64,000 bases of DNA from Deltaproteobacteria bacterium RBG_13_43_22 (GCA_001797675.1 MGQB01000001.1:1-64000), one strand, 5' to 3'; shown: positions 43,223-52,567, counted from the first letter of the stretch. The notes: generated from the sequence alone by a model not told the origin. Program-made: numbers and translations.

Positions 43223-44128
43223 TTAAACTCCGATCAAAGCAAAAGCTATGGCCAGAGTTACGACCACCCAAATTCCCACAAAATAGCTTATAGCCTGATC
43301 CACACGGAGGCGTGGGTTGACCGCATCAATCAGCCCTACCAGTAGAAGGACCATAAAAACTTTTACTAAATGAGTCATGAGATCAAGAGGGATAAATCCG
43401 GTTTTCGGCCAAGGGATAAAAACTTCCAAAAAGAGCGAGGCCAAGATCACTTGCTTGGCGAAATAACTCCACTTGTAAAGGGCCAGTTTGGATCCCGGGG
43501 CCTCCATAAAAGGACCTCCCATGATCTCCTGATCCGCCTCCGGAATGTCAAAAGGGATTTTGCCGACTAGAACCTGAATGCTCAGAAAGAAGGGGATGGC
43601 CGCAACCATCATGGACAGATTGGGGCCGGCTTCCCGATACCAGGCCGAGATTCTTCCCAAGTCAAAGGATTTGGCATGAATCACCCCGACGATCAAACTG
43701 GCCAGAACAATGATCTCGACCATCAGGGTCAGCATCATCTCCCGGCCCATCCCAATAACCCCATAAGGACTTCCCGTAACCGATCCTCCCAGCATGACCC
43801 CCACCGAGGCCAGGGTGAGAAAATAAACCAGAACAATCAGGTCACCGGCAAAACCAAAGGGAGGAGCCGTACCCATAGGGGTGAATAGGGCGGCTACCAA
43901 AACGCTCCCGAAGGTAATGATAGGGGCCAGAGAAAAAAGAGGGTTTTGGCTCGCCTGAAGGTTTTCTTTGCCTAATAATTTTAAAAGATCCCAAAAAGGC
44001 TGTTTGATAGGAGGACCCTTTCGGGATTGAACGATTGCCCTGAGTTTCCTTAAGAAACCCTCAAAAAAGGGGGCAACCAGGATTACCAGCAGTAAATTGA
44101 CCAAGGCTACCAAGAGGGTTTTGACCAT
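43223..44128 (-). CDS. NuoH/HyfC-like membrane anchor subunit
   Basis: 301 aa with about eight membrane helices. It has the NuoH/HycD family features: RAIVQSRKGPPIKQPFWDLLKL (cytoplasmic loop contacting the hydrogenase) and IPFDIPEADQEIMGGP (acidic funnel motif). It anchors the catalytic part and feeds the proton path. Two nucleotides separate it from the large subunit gene. Confidence 0.93.
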   Translation of the reverse strand: MVKTLLVALVNLLLVILVAPFFEGFLRKLRAIVQSRKGPPIKQPFWDLLKLLGKENLQASQNPLFSLAPIITFGSVLVAALFTPMGTAPPFGFAGDLIVLVYFLTLASVGVMLGGSVTGSPYGVIGMGREMMLTLMVEIIVLASLIVGVIHAKSFDLGRISAWYREAGPNLSMMVAAIPFFLSIQVLVGKIPFDIPEADQEIMGGPFMEAPGSKLALYKWSYFAKQVILASLFLEVFIPWPKTGFIPLDLMTHLVKVFMVLLLVGLIDAVNPRLRVDQAISYFVGIWVVVTLAIAFALIGV

Positions 44129-44130
44129 CT

Positions 44131-45816
44131 TTATCTATCCCTTTTATCCCGACTTAGTTGGATTAGCTCGTCATAAGTATAAATCCGAATCTTACCGCTA
44201 TGACGATCCACCACTTCCAAGCGTTCTGTACAGGAGAAGCAGGGATCGTAACTGGCAATGGCGATAGGGACATCGGCCAGCTCGAGGCCCTGGATCATTA
44301 CCGGGATGGATTCGAGATTCATATAGGTTGGAGCCCTTACCTTCCAGCGGTAGGGACGGTTATCCTCACCGGTGAGCACATAATGCATTGATTCTCCACG
44401 CGGGGCTTCGACTACCCGGATTCCCTCCAGCCCAGGGGGGATTTCCTCAGGGATATCCGCCATAATCGGGCCCTCCGGAAGTTCCTGGATCCCCTGACGG
44501 ACCAGGCGGATAGAATCCAGGGTCTCTTCGAGTCGAACGATGGTGCGGGCCAGGATATCCCCATCTTCCTGAACTTTTTTTTTCGGAACCAGATCACCAT
44601 AAGCCGCATAGGGATGGTCAACCCGGGAATCGATGGGGACTCCCGATCCTCGGGCCGTGGGTCCGGTTACACAGTAGCTTATGGCATCCTCCTGTTTGAG
44701 CACCCCAACCCCTTTGAGACGCATCATCAGGGGGGTATCTCCGACGATGGCCTCGATCAGCTTTAACCATTCTTTCTCCAGGCGATTGACGACTTCTAAA
44801 ATTTTTGGTTTCATTTCCGGGGTAATATCGCGGCGGACACCCCCGATCAGATTCATGCCATAGGTTTTCCGGTTTCCGGTTATCTGCTCACAGAGCCACA
44901 TTACGGGTTCCCTCATTCGCCAGGTCTGCATGAGAACCGTGTCAAATCCCAAAACATGTCCCCCAATCCCCAGCCAGAGGGGATGGGATTGGATGCGTTC
45001 CAACTCCAGAAGGATACTCCGGATATACCGAGCCCGGAGAGGAACATCAATTCCAGCAGCTTCTTCAACGGCCTCACAGTAACACGTACTGTGAATATAC
45101 CCACAAATTCCTCAAATCCGCTCGGCGATGAAGGGGATTTGATTATAGGTCAGGACCGAATCGGCAATTTTCTCGATTCCCCGGTGGTTATAAAAGCCAC
45201 GATAATCACACCCCACCACCGTTTCCCCTTCCACGAAGACCCGGAAGGCCGCCGGCTCCTCCAAAACCGGGAAGAAGGGGCCGATGGGGATTACCGTGGC
45301 CTTGGCCGGCGGATCAAGGGGCTTTGGAGCTTTCCCCTCGACCGGTTCGGGACGAAAATTATAGACAAAATCCTTCCGAAGCGGGTGAAGGTTTTCCGGC
45401 CAGTCATCCGGAAGAGCCAAACGGCGGGGATCCCCATGACCCTCGAACTTGATTCCAAGGAGGTCTTGAATTTCCCGTTCCGCCCAATTCGCCCCAGGAA
45501 TAATGGAGGTAATCGAATCGATCGTCGGCTGGTCTGCTTTTATGGAAGACTGGAGCAGGATAAAGAGTTGGTCCGAATCAAGGGAAAAAATATGAGTGGT
45601 TTGAAAATCTCCATGCGTAGGGCGCCGATCCACGCCGACGATGGTATTAAAACGAGCCCCCAAGCCGCGGAAAATAGTTTCGGCCAGGGGTCGAATGGAT
45701 TCCCGGCGGATGGTTAAATAAACTTTCTTAGGGACCGGCTCATGCGAGGAGAGGATCTCCGTTGGAAATTTTGCCCTTAAATTGACCATTAATTTTTCGC
45801 CATTCTCAAAGGCCAT
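44131..45816 (-). CDS. Group 4 [NiFe(Se)] hydrogenase large subunit (HyfG/HycE-like, NuoC+NuoD) with in-frame UGA, probable selenoprotein
   Basis: 561 aa if UGA at 45112-45114 is read as selenocysteine 235. The track shows two ORFs (45112-45816 and 44131-45003) in the same frame, split only by this UGA. It replaces the first Cys of the N-terminal CxxC nickel-ligand motif: AERI-U-GICGYIHSTC. The C-terminal motif keeps both cysteines (DPCFSC, about 526 and 529). The N-terminal 150 residues are NuoC-like, the rest NuoD-like; total length matches HycE/HyfG (555-569 aa). A SECIS-like hairpin follows the UGA. After DPCFSCTER comes a tail that a HycI-type protease would remove. AAGGAGAAAGAA precedes the ATG. 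The common NiFeSe enzymes have Sec in the C-terminal motif instead. A disabling mutation is the alternative. Confidence 0.85.
45073..45095 (-). promoter_or_regulatory. bSECIS-like hairpin downstream of the UGA
   Basis: On the transcript CACAGUA and UACUGUG pair perfectly (7 bp, 9 with flanking U-A and U-G) around the loop CGUGU. The loop starts 25 nt after the UGA and has a G among its first two bases. As I remember it, this fits the bacterial SECIS model, which needs an apical loop 16-37 nt after the UGA with an early G. It would bind SelB. Confidence 0.7.
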
Positions 45817-45898
45817 TTCTTTCTCCTTATCATCCTTAAAGATTAAGATTGAAAATTTTGCCTAAGGGAAATCCCCTTTAGAGGGATCCACCTTCCCA

Positions 45899-47923
45899 TT
45901 AAAAAAGCCAGATAAGTATGGCCACCACCAATATTAAAATTCCGACCATCTGATAAAGCAAATAAACCTGCGGAGTCCCCACATGCGTATGCCGGAACTT
46001 CTGAAAGAAACGAAGCACCAGGTCCACCGAGGGATAGTAAAGGACCTCATCTAAATCCAATCCTTTATAAATTTTATGGGGACGTTTAATTTTTGCCGAA
46101 GGCGGTTCAGGATAAACCAATCCTTCGAAATGAGAGACCAAGGGAACATAATAATTTTCCGCGCGGAGCCTGACTTCCTCCGTTTCATAGATCTCCCCGC
46201 AGGTCCACAGGGGAACCGCCCGCTTAACCGGTTTTCCGATCCTGGATATCCAGTAGGCCAGGAGGAAGCAACCGGTCAAGAGGAATAGACCAAGAATGGG
46301 GAGCCAGGCGCCGATTATGGTCCCGGCGAGATGAGGGGTCAGACCCAGGATGGAATTGCCAAAAGTGTCAGTCAGGGTCGGAAAACCGGTTCCATAGACT
46401 GAGCCGATTAACGAAGGATAAATCATTTTAATCGGTATCCAGGGAAAGAGACCGAAAAGAAGACAGGAAAGGGCCAGGATGATTTGAGGAAGTTGCATGG
46501 AAAAAGGGACATCGACACCAGGCGGGAGACTCTTGGCCAGAGTTTTGTCCATTTCCCCGCCAAAGGCGGAGCTGAAAAATTTTAAAAGGGAGGCCAGGGT
46601 AACCGAACTGATAAAAACGGCCACCATTCCGAAAAGAATGAATACAGGGATTTGAACTCCTCCCAGGATGGTTGCCTGATAAATGAGCCATTTACTAATA
46701 AAACCATTAAAGGGGGGAATGCCGGCAATCGAGAAGGAGGCCATGAGGGTGGTCCAGGCCGTCAGGGGCATGGCAAAATAAAGCCCACCGAGGTTGTTTA
46801 AATCCCGGGTCCCGGTTTTATAAAGGATGGAACCCGCATTTAAGAAGAGGAGCCCTTTAAAAAGGGCATGGTTGAATAAATGAAATATACCGCCCAAGGT
46901 AGCGATGATAGAAAGGGATGGGTTGGTTTTAAGGAAAACCAAACCTGTTCCGATGCCTAAAAGAATATACCCAATTTGGCCGATGGAATGAAAAGCCAAT
47001 AATCGCTTGGAATCATGCTGAAGAAGGGCCGAGATGGTCCCCATGAATATGGAGACGGCCCCGAGGGCCCCGATGACGATCCCGAAGACCCAGGAATAGG
47101 TTGACAGAGGCAGGAGGAAGAAAAAGAAACGGACGATGCCATAGATCCCCATTTTGATCATCACCCCGGAGAGCATGGCCGATACCCCGGAGGGGGCGGC
47201 TGGATGCGCATCGGGCAGCCAGGTTCCAACCGGAAACATTCCAGCCTTGGTTCCAAAACCTAAAAGGAATAGGGCCAGAATAATATAGAGCTTAACCGGA
47301 CTGGTGTCCATCATTCCACCCATGGCCTCTCCCAGACGAGAAAAGGAAAATGATCCCACCTCGACTTGAAGGATAATCGCCCCGATGAACATGGCGGCAG
47401 TCCCGATATGGGTCATAATAAAGTATTTGAGTCCGGCCCTGAGGTTAACAGGATCTTCCTTTTCGTAAGTCACTAAAAAGTAAGAGGAAAGGGTCATGAA
47501 TTCCCAACTGACAAAAAAGAAGAACCAATCGGTCAGGCAAACCACCCCGATCATGCCCACTACAAAAAAAATTAAACAATGGTAAAAGCGGGCCAGTGAC
47601 TGGGTGGCATAGTGTTCCATATAGCGATAGGAATAGAGGGTGGCTAAAAAAGAGATCCCTCCGATCAGGAGTAAAAAGAAGGCGCTCAAATAATCCACAC
47701 TTACCGAGAAATCGGCCCCCAGAGAGGTGATGGAGAAAAGAGGCTCGGGGAGAGTCTGAGGCCCCAAAGTCAAGACCCGATAGGCAACATAAAAAATGAT
47801 CCCGGTAATCACCCCTACCGTGGTAACCCCAATGAGTCCGCAGATCCGGCGGGACCGGGCGAACAGGGCAATAAGTATTATCCCCGACAAAACGGTGAGG
47901 ATCAATGCGTTCAAGATCGGCAC
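45899..47923 (-). CDS. Hydrogenase-4 subunit B-like antiporter subunit (NuoL family)
   Basis: 674 aa from GTG 47923, which has AGAGAGG 8 nt upstream; the track start overlaps the previous gene. It has about 16 membrane helices. FLVTYEKEDPVNLRAGLKYFIMTHIG, KAGMFPVGTWLPDAHPAAPSGVSAML (parts) are the NuoL/HyfB family segments, followed by the FNHALFKGLLFLNAGSILY region. The long C-terminal tail with ETEEVRLRAENYYVPL is typical for HyfB-type subunits. A proton- or sodium-pumping subunit. Confidence 0.92.
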   Translation of the reverse strand: MPILNALILTVLSGIILIALFARSRRICGLIGVTTVGVITGIIFYVAYRVLTLGPQTLPEPLFSITSLGADFSVSVDYLSAFFLLLIGGISFLATLYSYRYMEHYATQSLARFYHCLIFFVVGMIGVVCLTDWFFFFVSWEFMTLSSYFLVTYEKEDPVNLRAGLKYFIMTHIGTAAMFIGAIILQVEVGSFSFSRLGEAMGGMMDTSPVKLYIILALFLLGFGTKAGMFPVGTWLPDAHPAAPSGVSAMLSGVMIKMGIYGIVRFFFFLLPLSTYSWVFGIVIGALGAVSIFMGTISALLQHDSKRLLAFHSIGQIGYILLGIGTGLVFLKTNPSLSIIATLGGIFHLFNHALFKGLLFLNAGSILYKTGTRDLNNLGGLYFAMPLTAWTTLMASFSIAGIPPFNGFISKWLIYQATILGGVQIPVFILFGMVAVFISSVTLASLLKFFSSAFGGEMDKTLAKSLPPGVDVPFSMQLPQIILALSCLLFGLFPWIPIKMIYPSLIGSVYGTGFPTLTDTFGNSILGLTPHLAGTIIGAWLPILGLFLLTGCFLLAYWISRIGKPVKRAVPLWTCGEIYETEEVRLRAENYYVPLVSHFEGLVYPEPPSAKIKRPHKIYKGLDLDEVLYYPSVDLVLRFFQKFRHTHVGTPQVYLLYQMVGILILVVAILIWLF

Positions 47924-47940
47924 GATGTCCACCTCTCTTT

Positions 47941-48771
47941 TTAGACTACTTTCTCCGGTAGTTTCATCATTTCTTGATAGGAAAACACCGGTCCATCCAG
48001 ACAAATATATTTATGACCGATGGCACAATGTCCGCATTTCCCGATCCCACATTTCATATATCGCTCCAAGGTGGAGATGATATTTCCGGGGCTGAAACCC
48101 AGATGGATCAGCTCTTGAATGACAAACTGGATCATGATGGGAGGGCCGCAGACAAAAACCACCGTATTTTCTTCTTTAATTTCAGCCTTGGGGAACAGGG
48201 TAGTCACCACCCCAACCTCTCCGACCCAGGTTGCATCACCCACATCCACGGTCATCATGAACCTTAAGTCTTTCATTTTTTCCCACTCCAGCAAGCGGTC
48301 CTTATAAACGAGATCGGCAGGGGTGCGGGCCCCGTAAAGAATCTGAATGTCCTGGAACTCCGATCGCGCATCGAGCATAGGCTCAATAAGGGACCTGAGG
48401 GGGGGGAGCCCGATGCCTCCCCCAATAAAGAGAATATTTTTCCCTTTGACCTCATCGAAAGGAAACCCGTTTCCAAAGGGGCCGCGAATACCGACCCACT
48501 CTCCAATCTTGAGCTGGTGAAGGGCTTCGGTTACGGAACCTACCGCACGAACCGTAATCCGGAAGGTTAACGGGTGATTCGGATTGGAGGCCAGGCCAAA
48601 AGGGGCTTCCCCCACTCCCAAGACCGCGGCTTCAATAAATTGTCCGGGTCTGAATCGGAAACCCTCTTTGGCCGAGGACTCTACAAATTCCAGCTCAAAA
48701 CTCTTGGTATCGTAGGTCTCCGTTTGAATACCGACAATGCGAACAAAACGGGGAAGATAATTATTATCCAT
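47941..48771 (-). CDS. HydG-type FAD/NAD(P)H oxidoreductase subunit
   Basis: 276 aa. The FAD domain (RPGQFIEAAVLG ... RAVGSVTEALHQLKIG) is followed by an NAD(P) domain (ILFIGGGIGLPPLRSLIEP) and a C-terminal [2Fe-2S] loop CGIGKCGHCAIGHKYIC. It resembles the gamma subunit of sulfhydrogenase (HydG), anaerobic sulfite reductase B and dihydroorotate dehydrogenase electron-transfer subunits. It would exchange electrons with NAD(P)H. Its stop is 17 bp before the HyfB start. Confidence 0.9.
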   Translation of the reverse strand: MDNNYLPRFVRIVGIQTETYDTKSFELEFVESSAKEGFRFRPGQFIEAAVLGVGEAPFGLASNPNHPLTFRITVRAVGSVTEALHQLKIGEWVGIRGPFGNGFPFDEVKGKNILFIGGGIGLPPLRSLIEPMLDARSEFQDIQILYGARTPADLVYKDRLLEWEKMKDLRFMMTVDVGDATWVGEVGVVTTLFPKAEIKEENTVVFVCGPPIMIQFVIQELIHLGFSPGNIISTLERYMKCGIGKCGHCAIGHKYICLDGPVFSYQEMMKLPEKVV

Positions 48772-48807
48772 AAGTAAATCTTCTTACCCTTCTTTAGGAT
48801 GTTACTT

Positions 48808-49881
48808 TTATTTAAAATACTTTGCCTCCTGGGCCTTCCGAATTCTTTCGACCACCAGGGGCATAGTGACTTCTCCCGGACAGGCGGTGATGCACCGTCC
48901 ACAGCCCACACAGCCGATTCTTCCATCCTTTTTCAGGTATTGATAACTCAATTTATGAAAAAATCTCCTTTTGAACCGCTCCCCTTTCTCTTCCCGGGGA
49001 TTGTGTCCGGAAACCTCCCTGGTAAAGCCGGCATACCCGCAAGAATCCCAATAACGGTAATGGTATCCTTTCCCGTCATTGGCCAAGTAACCGACCCCAA
49101 AACAACTGCAGCAGGGACAGACAAAGCTGCAACCCCCATCATCAAAACACCGCTCTCCCAGTTCCGTCCAAAGTTCGGGAGGAATTCCGTTAGAAGTTAT
49201 CCTGCGGATAGCCGTGCTCATGTATGAGGTAGGTGCCGGTAAAAACTTCTTTTGGGATTCTTCTTCCAGATGAAACCGGATTTCTTCCATGCCGGCCTCC
49301 GGGGGGAAAAAGATATCAGGCCTCATATCGATTAGTTCTTTTCCCTGGGTACTGTTACATTCCACCAAATAACCATCCTGGAAAGAAATGAGTTGGATAT
49401 CAAAATTCTGGCTTTCAGACCCAAGGAAAGGGCCACCCTGACAACAGATACAAAAACAATTTTTTGCCGGTTGATTGCAGGCAATGGTGACCAGGGTTAC
49501 CTTGTTTCTCCTCCGGGAGTAATAAAAATCATTGAAATTTTCTTGAAAAAACTGGTCCAACCAAAAAATACCCTGGGTATCACAGGATCTTATGCCTAAG
49601 ATCACCAAACCCCTCTTGGGCCCCTCCGGTACTTCCACCTTCGTTTCCTCCCCTTTGCCGGAGTAGGAAAACAAGATTTCCGACTGGGGGAAAACAATAT
49701 CTTTGGGAGGGAGATAAGGAAGGACCGCAGTTCCCCCCAGCAGGTCCATTTCAGGGGCCTCATCCACGGGGGAAAAAAATATTTCCTCCTCGATTCGGGA
49801 AGGGACAAACACCTGACAACGGTCGATCATTGAATCAATCCAGCGATTCAGATCGGCTTTCCGAAGACTGTATTTTTCCAT
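48808..49881 (-). CDS. HydB-type 4Fe-4S electron-transfer subunit
   Basis: 357 aa. N-terminal part as in sulfhydrogenase beta subunit HydB / AsrA (LVILGIRSCDTQGIFWLDQF, CNQPAKNCFCICC). The C-terminal part has [4Fe-4S] motifs: CFDDGGCSFVCPCCSCFG and CVGCGRCITACPGEV. It links the flavin subunit HydG to the rest of the complex. It is 36 bp upstream of HydG and almost abuts the NuoG-like gene, so the two are one transcript. Confidence 0.88.
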   Translation of the reverse strand: MEKYSLRKADLNRWIDSMIDRCQVFVPSRIEEEIFFSPVDEAPEMDLLGGTAVLPYLPPKDIVFPQSEILFSYSGKGEETKVEVPEGPKRGLVILGIRSCDTQGIFWLDQFFQENFNDFYYSRRRNKVTLVTIACNQPAKNCFCICCQGGPFLGSESQNFDIQLISFQDGYLVECNSTQGKELIDMRPDIFFPPEAGMEEIRFHLEEESQKKFLPAPTSYMSTAIRRITSNGIPPELWTELGERCFDDGGCSFVCPCCSCFGVGYLANDGKGYHYRYWDSCGYAGFTREVSGHNPREEKGERFKRRFFHKLSYQYLKKDGRIGCVGCGRCITACPGEVTMPLVVERIRKAQEAKYFK

Positions 49882-49882
49882 C

Positions 49883-51640
49883 TCAAACCTTTTTCAAAGT
49901 TACCTCGAGATCTGGGCAATAGGAATAATTAGCTATATGATCGAATTTCCTTTTTCCAGCCAGGTTTTCTATCACCGTGGAAAAATGCATGGGCAACACC
50001 AGGGTTCTTGAAGGAAGACTTTCATCTATTTCCACGGCCAGTTGAGCCTCTCCATGGTCGGAGCAAACCTTGATTTTTTCTCCGGGACGAATCCTGAGTT
50101 CCCTGACGTCCTGGCGATTCATTCTCAGGGCCATTCGATCTTCCGGGTATTCGATCCGTAACAAAGGAGATTCCAATATCATTTGGTTTCGGCTCCAGGC
50201 ATATAGGGTATTGGGAATGAACAGGTGATATTTTCCCGGTGCTTGAGGGCCTTCCCGTGTTTCAAATGGAATCGACGGTATGACCGGGTGCTTTAGAGTG
50301 GACAGGACTATTCCCTGAGGTGAATCCAATTCTGATTCGGAATGGATATTTTGGTATTGAGGGATGACCAGGCTGATTTCTTTTCTCATTTCTTTATCCG
50401 AGTGAGCAGGCAGGGAACTCCCCAACTTTCGTGTCAATGAACTGAGCAGATAGGAGAGTGGACGACTTTCTCCTCCCGTGTTTAAAACAGGACGAAGTTT
50501 TTGGACCCGGCCTTCGCAATTGGTCAAGGTCCCTGTGCTTTCGGCAAGAAGGGGGATAGGAAAGGCGCCATGAGCGATCTGTACCGTATCGGTGAGGAAA
50601 CGATCAGCCACCAATAAAAAATCAAGTTTTTTCAGTTTTTCCATCAGGGAGAATGACGGAAGATGGGTGAGCAGGTCATCCCCAAAAACAAGAAGACCCT
50701 TGATTACGTTGGAAAGATCCAACATCTCCAGAAGGGTTAATCCTCCGTTATTGGGTCTTATGCCCATGTCCCAAGCCCCCCGAAAATTAGGGGAACGGCT
50801 CAGAGGGATCATCATGGGGATCGGATGAGGGTCGGCCTGGTCTTGAGACATAAAACTGAGGAGGCTCAGCAGACTGGAGGCCGTTTTTATTTGATCGGCT
50901 ATAAATACGATAGCTGATCCTGGCTGGGCAAGGAGCCGGGGAATTTGTTCAGCGACGTCCTTTTTTTCTTTCAAAATCTGAGCAAGTTGTTCTTCCGGAA
51001 AAGGTAAAAAGGTATTATAAAAATGTTCTGCCCTTAAACAGACGGGATCAGCCAGGATGAGTTTGGACCCTTGCTGATAGGCCTGAATCATTCGGGCACC
51101 TACCGGTGAGAAATCTCGCAGACTCTCTCGACCGAGTACTAAAATGGCCGGGCTTTCTCGTAAAGATTGTATAGAAGCCAAAGACCCCAGGGCGCCGGAC
51201 CAGGTTTCGTTTAAGGCGGTTAAGGCCGCTGCCCCACTGAATCGGTAACTTCCGTCCAGGTTATTGCTTTTGAGCACCTGACGGCAAAAGAGAGAGACCC
51301 GATAATTATCTTCATTGGTCAACCAGGGGGACCCAACAACCCCGATAGCTTGAGGACCATAGCGACTTAAAATATAAGAGATCTTTTCTTTGCTTATCTG
51401 GAGGGCTTCATCCCAACCCACCTCTTCCAACTTTGATCCCTTTCGGACCAGAGGATGAGAAAGTCGGTTTTCGCTTCTTAAATTTTGATATCGGTTCCAC
51501 CCTCGTTTGCAAAGACGTCCCTCATTGACGGGATGCCGGGTGTTGGGGAGAATACCGACCGCTTCTTCTCCATTCAGGCGGACGAACATCCCACAACCCG
51601 TATTACAAAAGCTGCAGATAGTGGAAATATTTTTTATCAC
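49883..51640 (-). CDS. NuoG/FdhA-like molybdopterin-fold protein lacking catalytic Cys/Sec
   Basis: 585 aa. The N-terminal [4Fe-4S] motif is CSFCNTGCGMFV ... GRLCKRGW (about 9-45), followed by molybdopterin oxidoreductase domains and a C-terminal molydopterin-dinucleotide-binding-like domain (RPGEKIKVCSDHGEAQLAV). In true formate dehydrogenases the active residue U/C follows NNVDxCARx; here the position reads NNLDGSYRFSGAAAL with no Cys or Sec. It is therefore closer to NuoG, and may be an electron-transfer scaffold, not an active formate dehydrogenase. A Cys elsewhere could compensate, so formate activity is not excluded. Confidence 0.8.
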   Translation of the reverse strand: MIKNISTICSFCNTGCGMFVRLNGEEAVGILPNTRHPVNEGRLCKRGWNRYQNLRSENRLSHPLVRKGSKLEEVGWDEALQISKEKISYILSRYGPQAIGVVGSPWLTNEDNYRVSLFCRQVLKSNNLDGSYRFSGAAALTALNETWSGALGSLASIQSLRESPAILVLGRESLRDFSPVGARMIQAYQQGSKLILADPVCLRAEHFYNTFLPFPEEQLAQILKEKKDVAEQIPRLLAQPGSAIVFIADQIKTASSLLSLLSFMSQDQADPHPIPMMIPLSRSPNFRGAWDMGIRPNNGGLTLLEMLDLSNVIKGLLVFGDDLLTHLPSFSLMEKLKKLDFLLVADRFLTDTVQIAHGAFPIPLLAESTGTLTNCEGRVQKLRPVLNTGGESRPLSYLLSSLTRKLGSSLPAHSDKEMRKEISLVIPQYQNIHSESELDSPQGIVLSTLKHPVIPSIPFETREGPQAPGKYHLFIPNTLYAWSRNQMILESPLLRIEYPEDRMALRMNRQDVRELRIRPGEKIKVCSDHGEAQLAVEIDESLPSRTLVLPMHFSTVIENLAGKRKFDHIANYSYCPDLEVTLKKV

Positions 51641-51770
51641 TTTTAAAATCCTTTTTATTCAGGATTAAATCTGAAAACTTATCCTATCTGAATCTTGCCT
51701 TAGTCCTCTGTCGGAATCATTCCATCAGGGGCCTATGTATTGCTCCATTGATTTCATGTCCCCTTTCGGT

Positions 51771-52277
51771 TTAGGAAATTCCTCCTTTCTCCTTCATCCT
51801 GATGGTAGTAAGAAGCTTTTGTACTTTGAACCGATTCATACGTCCGAATACGGAATCTTCAATCACCATGATCGGTGACATAGCACAGGAGCCGAAACAA
51901 ACAACCGTTTCAAGAGTAAACAACTTGTCCTTGGTGGTCTGTCCCGGAGTCACTACCAGTTGATTTTGAACGTCCTCTAAAACCCGATCGGATCCATGGA
52001 CGTGACAGGAGGTTCCACAACAGACTCGGATAAGATATTTCCCCGTCGGTTGGAATCGGAACTGGGAATAAAAAGTGGCGGTACCAATGATCTCGGCCGT
52101 CGATATTTTCATCAAACGGGCTATTGCGGGAAAAGCCGGTTCAGGCAGAAAACCCCAAACCCGCTGGACAGCCTGAAGCATAGGAATGAGTCCATCCGAT
52201 TTGATACTAAAACCCTCGAGGATTTCCGTTATTCGATCTTCTATTTTCAGGGTATCTTGAACAGTGACCTGATCCAT
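51771..52277 (-). CDS. NuoE-like [2Fe-2S] subunit
   Basis: 168 aa, thioredoxin-like ferredoxin (24-kDa complex I type). Cluster ligands are in VCCGTSCHVHGS and VVCFGSCAMSPIMVI (C-x4-C and C-x3-C). Length is typical. It is the first gene of the operon, 130 bp before the NuoG-like gene. No NuoF-like (51 kDa FMN/NADH) gene follows, which is unusual; HydG/HydB take that place. Electrons from NAD(P)H or ferredoxin probably pass through it. Confidence 0.92.
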   Translation of the reverse strand: MDQVTVQDTLKIEDRITEILEGFSIKSDGLIPMLQAVQRVWGFLPEPAFPAIARLMKISTAEIIGTATFYSQFRFQPTGKYLIRVCCGTSCHVHGSDRVLEDVQNQLVVTPGQTTKDKLFTLETVVCFGSCAMSPIMVIEDSVFGRMNRFKVQKLLTTIRMKEKGGIS

Positions 52278-52551
52278 AGAACCTATCCTTTCTTAGGTCT
52301 TATGCCCGGGTGAAAGCGCCAGGCTTTTTAAAATGAAAAAATTGTTTATTTCAGCATTTCCACTTCAAATCTCCAAGTCCAATCCATTTTCCCTCAATTA
52401 TCGCCGACTGTTTTGAACTCCAGGACTTTTTCCAGGCCCTCGATTTCAGAAAAGAGTAGGTTCGGCCTGCGAATGTAAGCCGCCATTAATTCGAAAAAGT
52501 TAGTATTTTTCAGGTTATTCTGGCCCTCTTTTTGCTTTAAATGAATAATGT

Positions 52552-52567
52552 TGCAAGAGGAATACCA
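52552..52567 (-). promoter_or_regulatory. Candidate sigma-54 promoter of the hydrogenase operon
   Basis: On the minus strand TGGTATTCCTCTTGCA has GG and GC exactly 10 bp apart, the -24/-12 spacing, and matches the consensus TGG...TTGC. It lies about 275 bp upstream of the NuoE start. An NtrC-type activator is encoded next door, which supports the call. The long leader is a weak point. Confidence 0.55.

Noticed and set aside
45003-45816. Frameshift or nonsense mutation splitting the hydrogenase large subunit
   Set aside because: Both halves are in the same frame, no base needs adding or removing, the UGA falls exactly on a conserved Cys codon, and a SECIS-like hairpin follows. Selenocysteine explains all of this better; decay remains a formal alternative.
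49883-51640. Active formate dehydrogenase of a formate hydrogenlyase
   Set aside because: The expected Cys/Sec at the active-site position is not seen, so I call it NuoG-like and keep formate activity only as a possibility.
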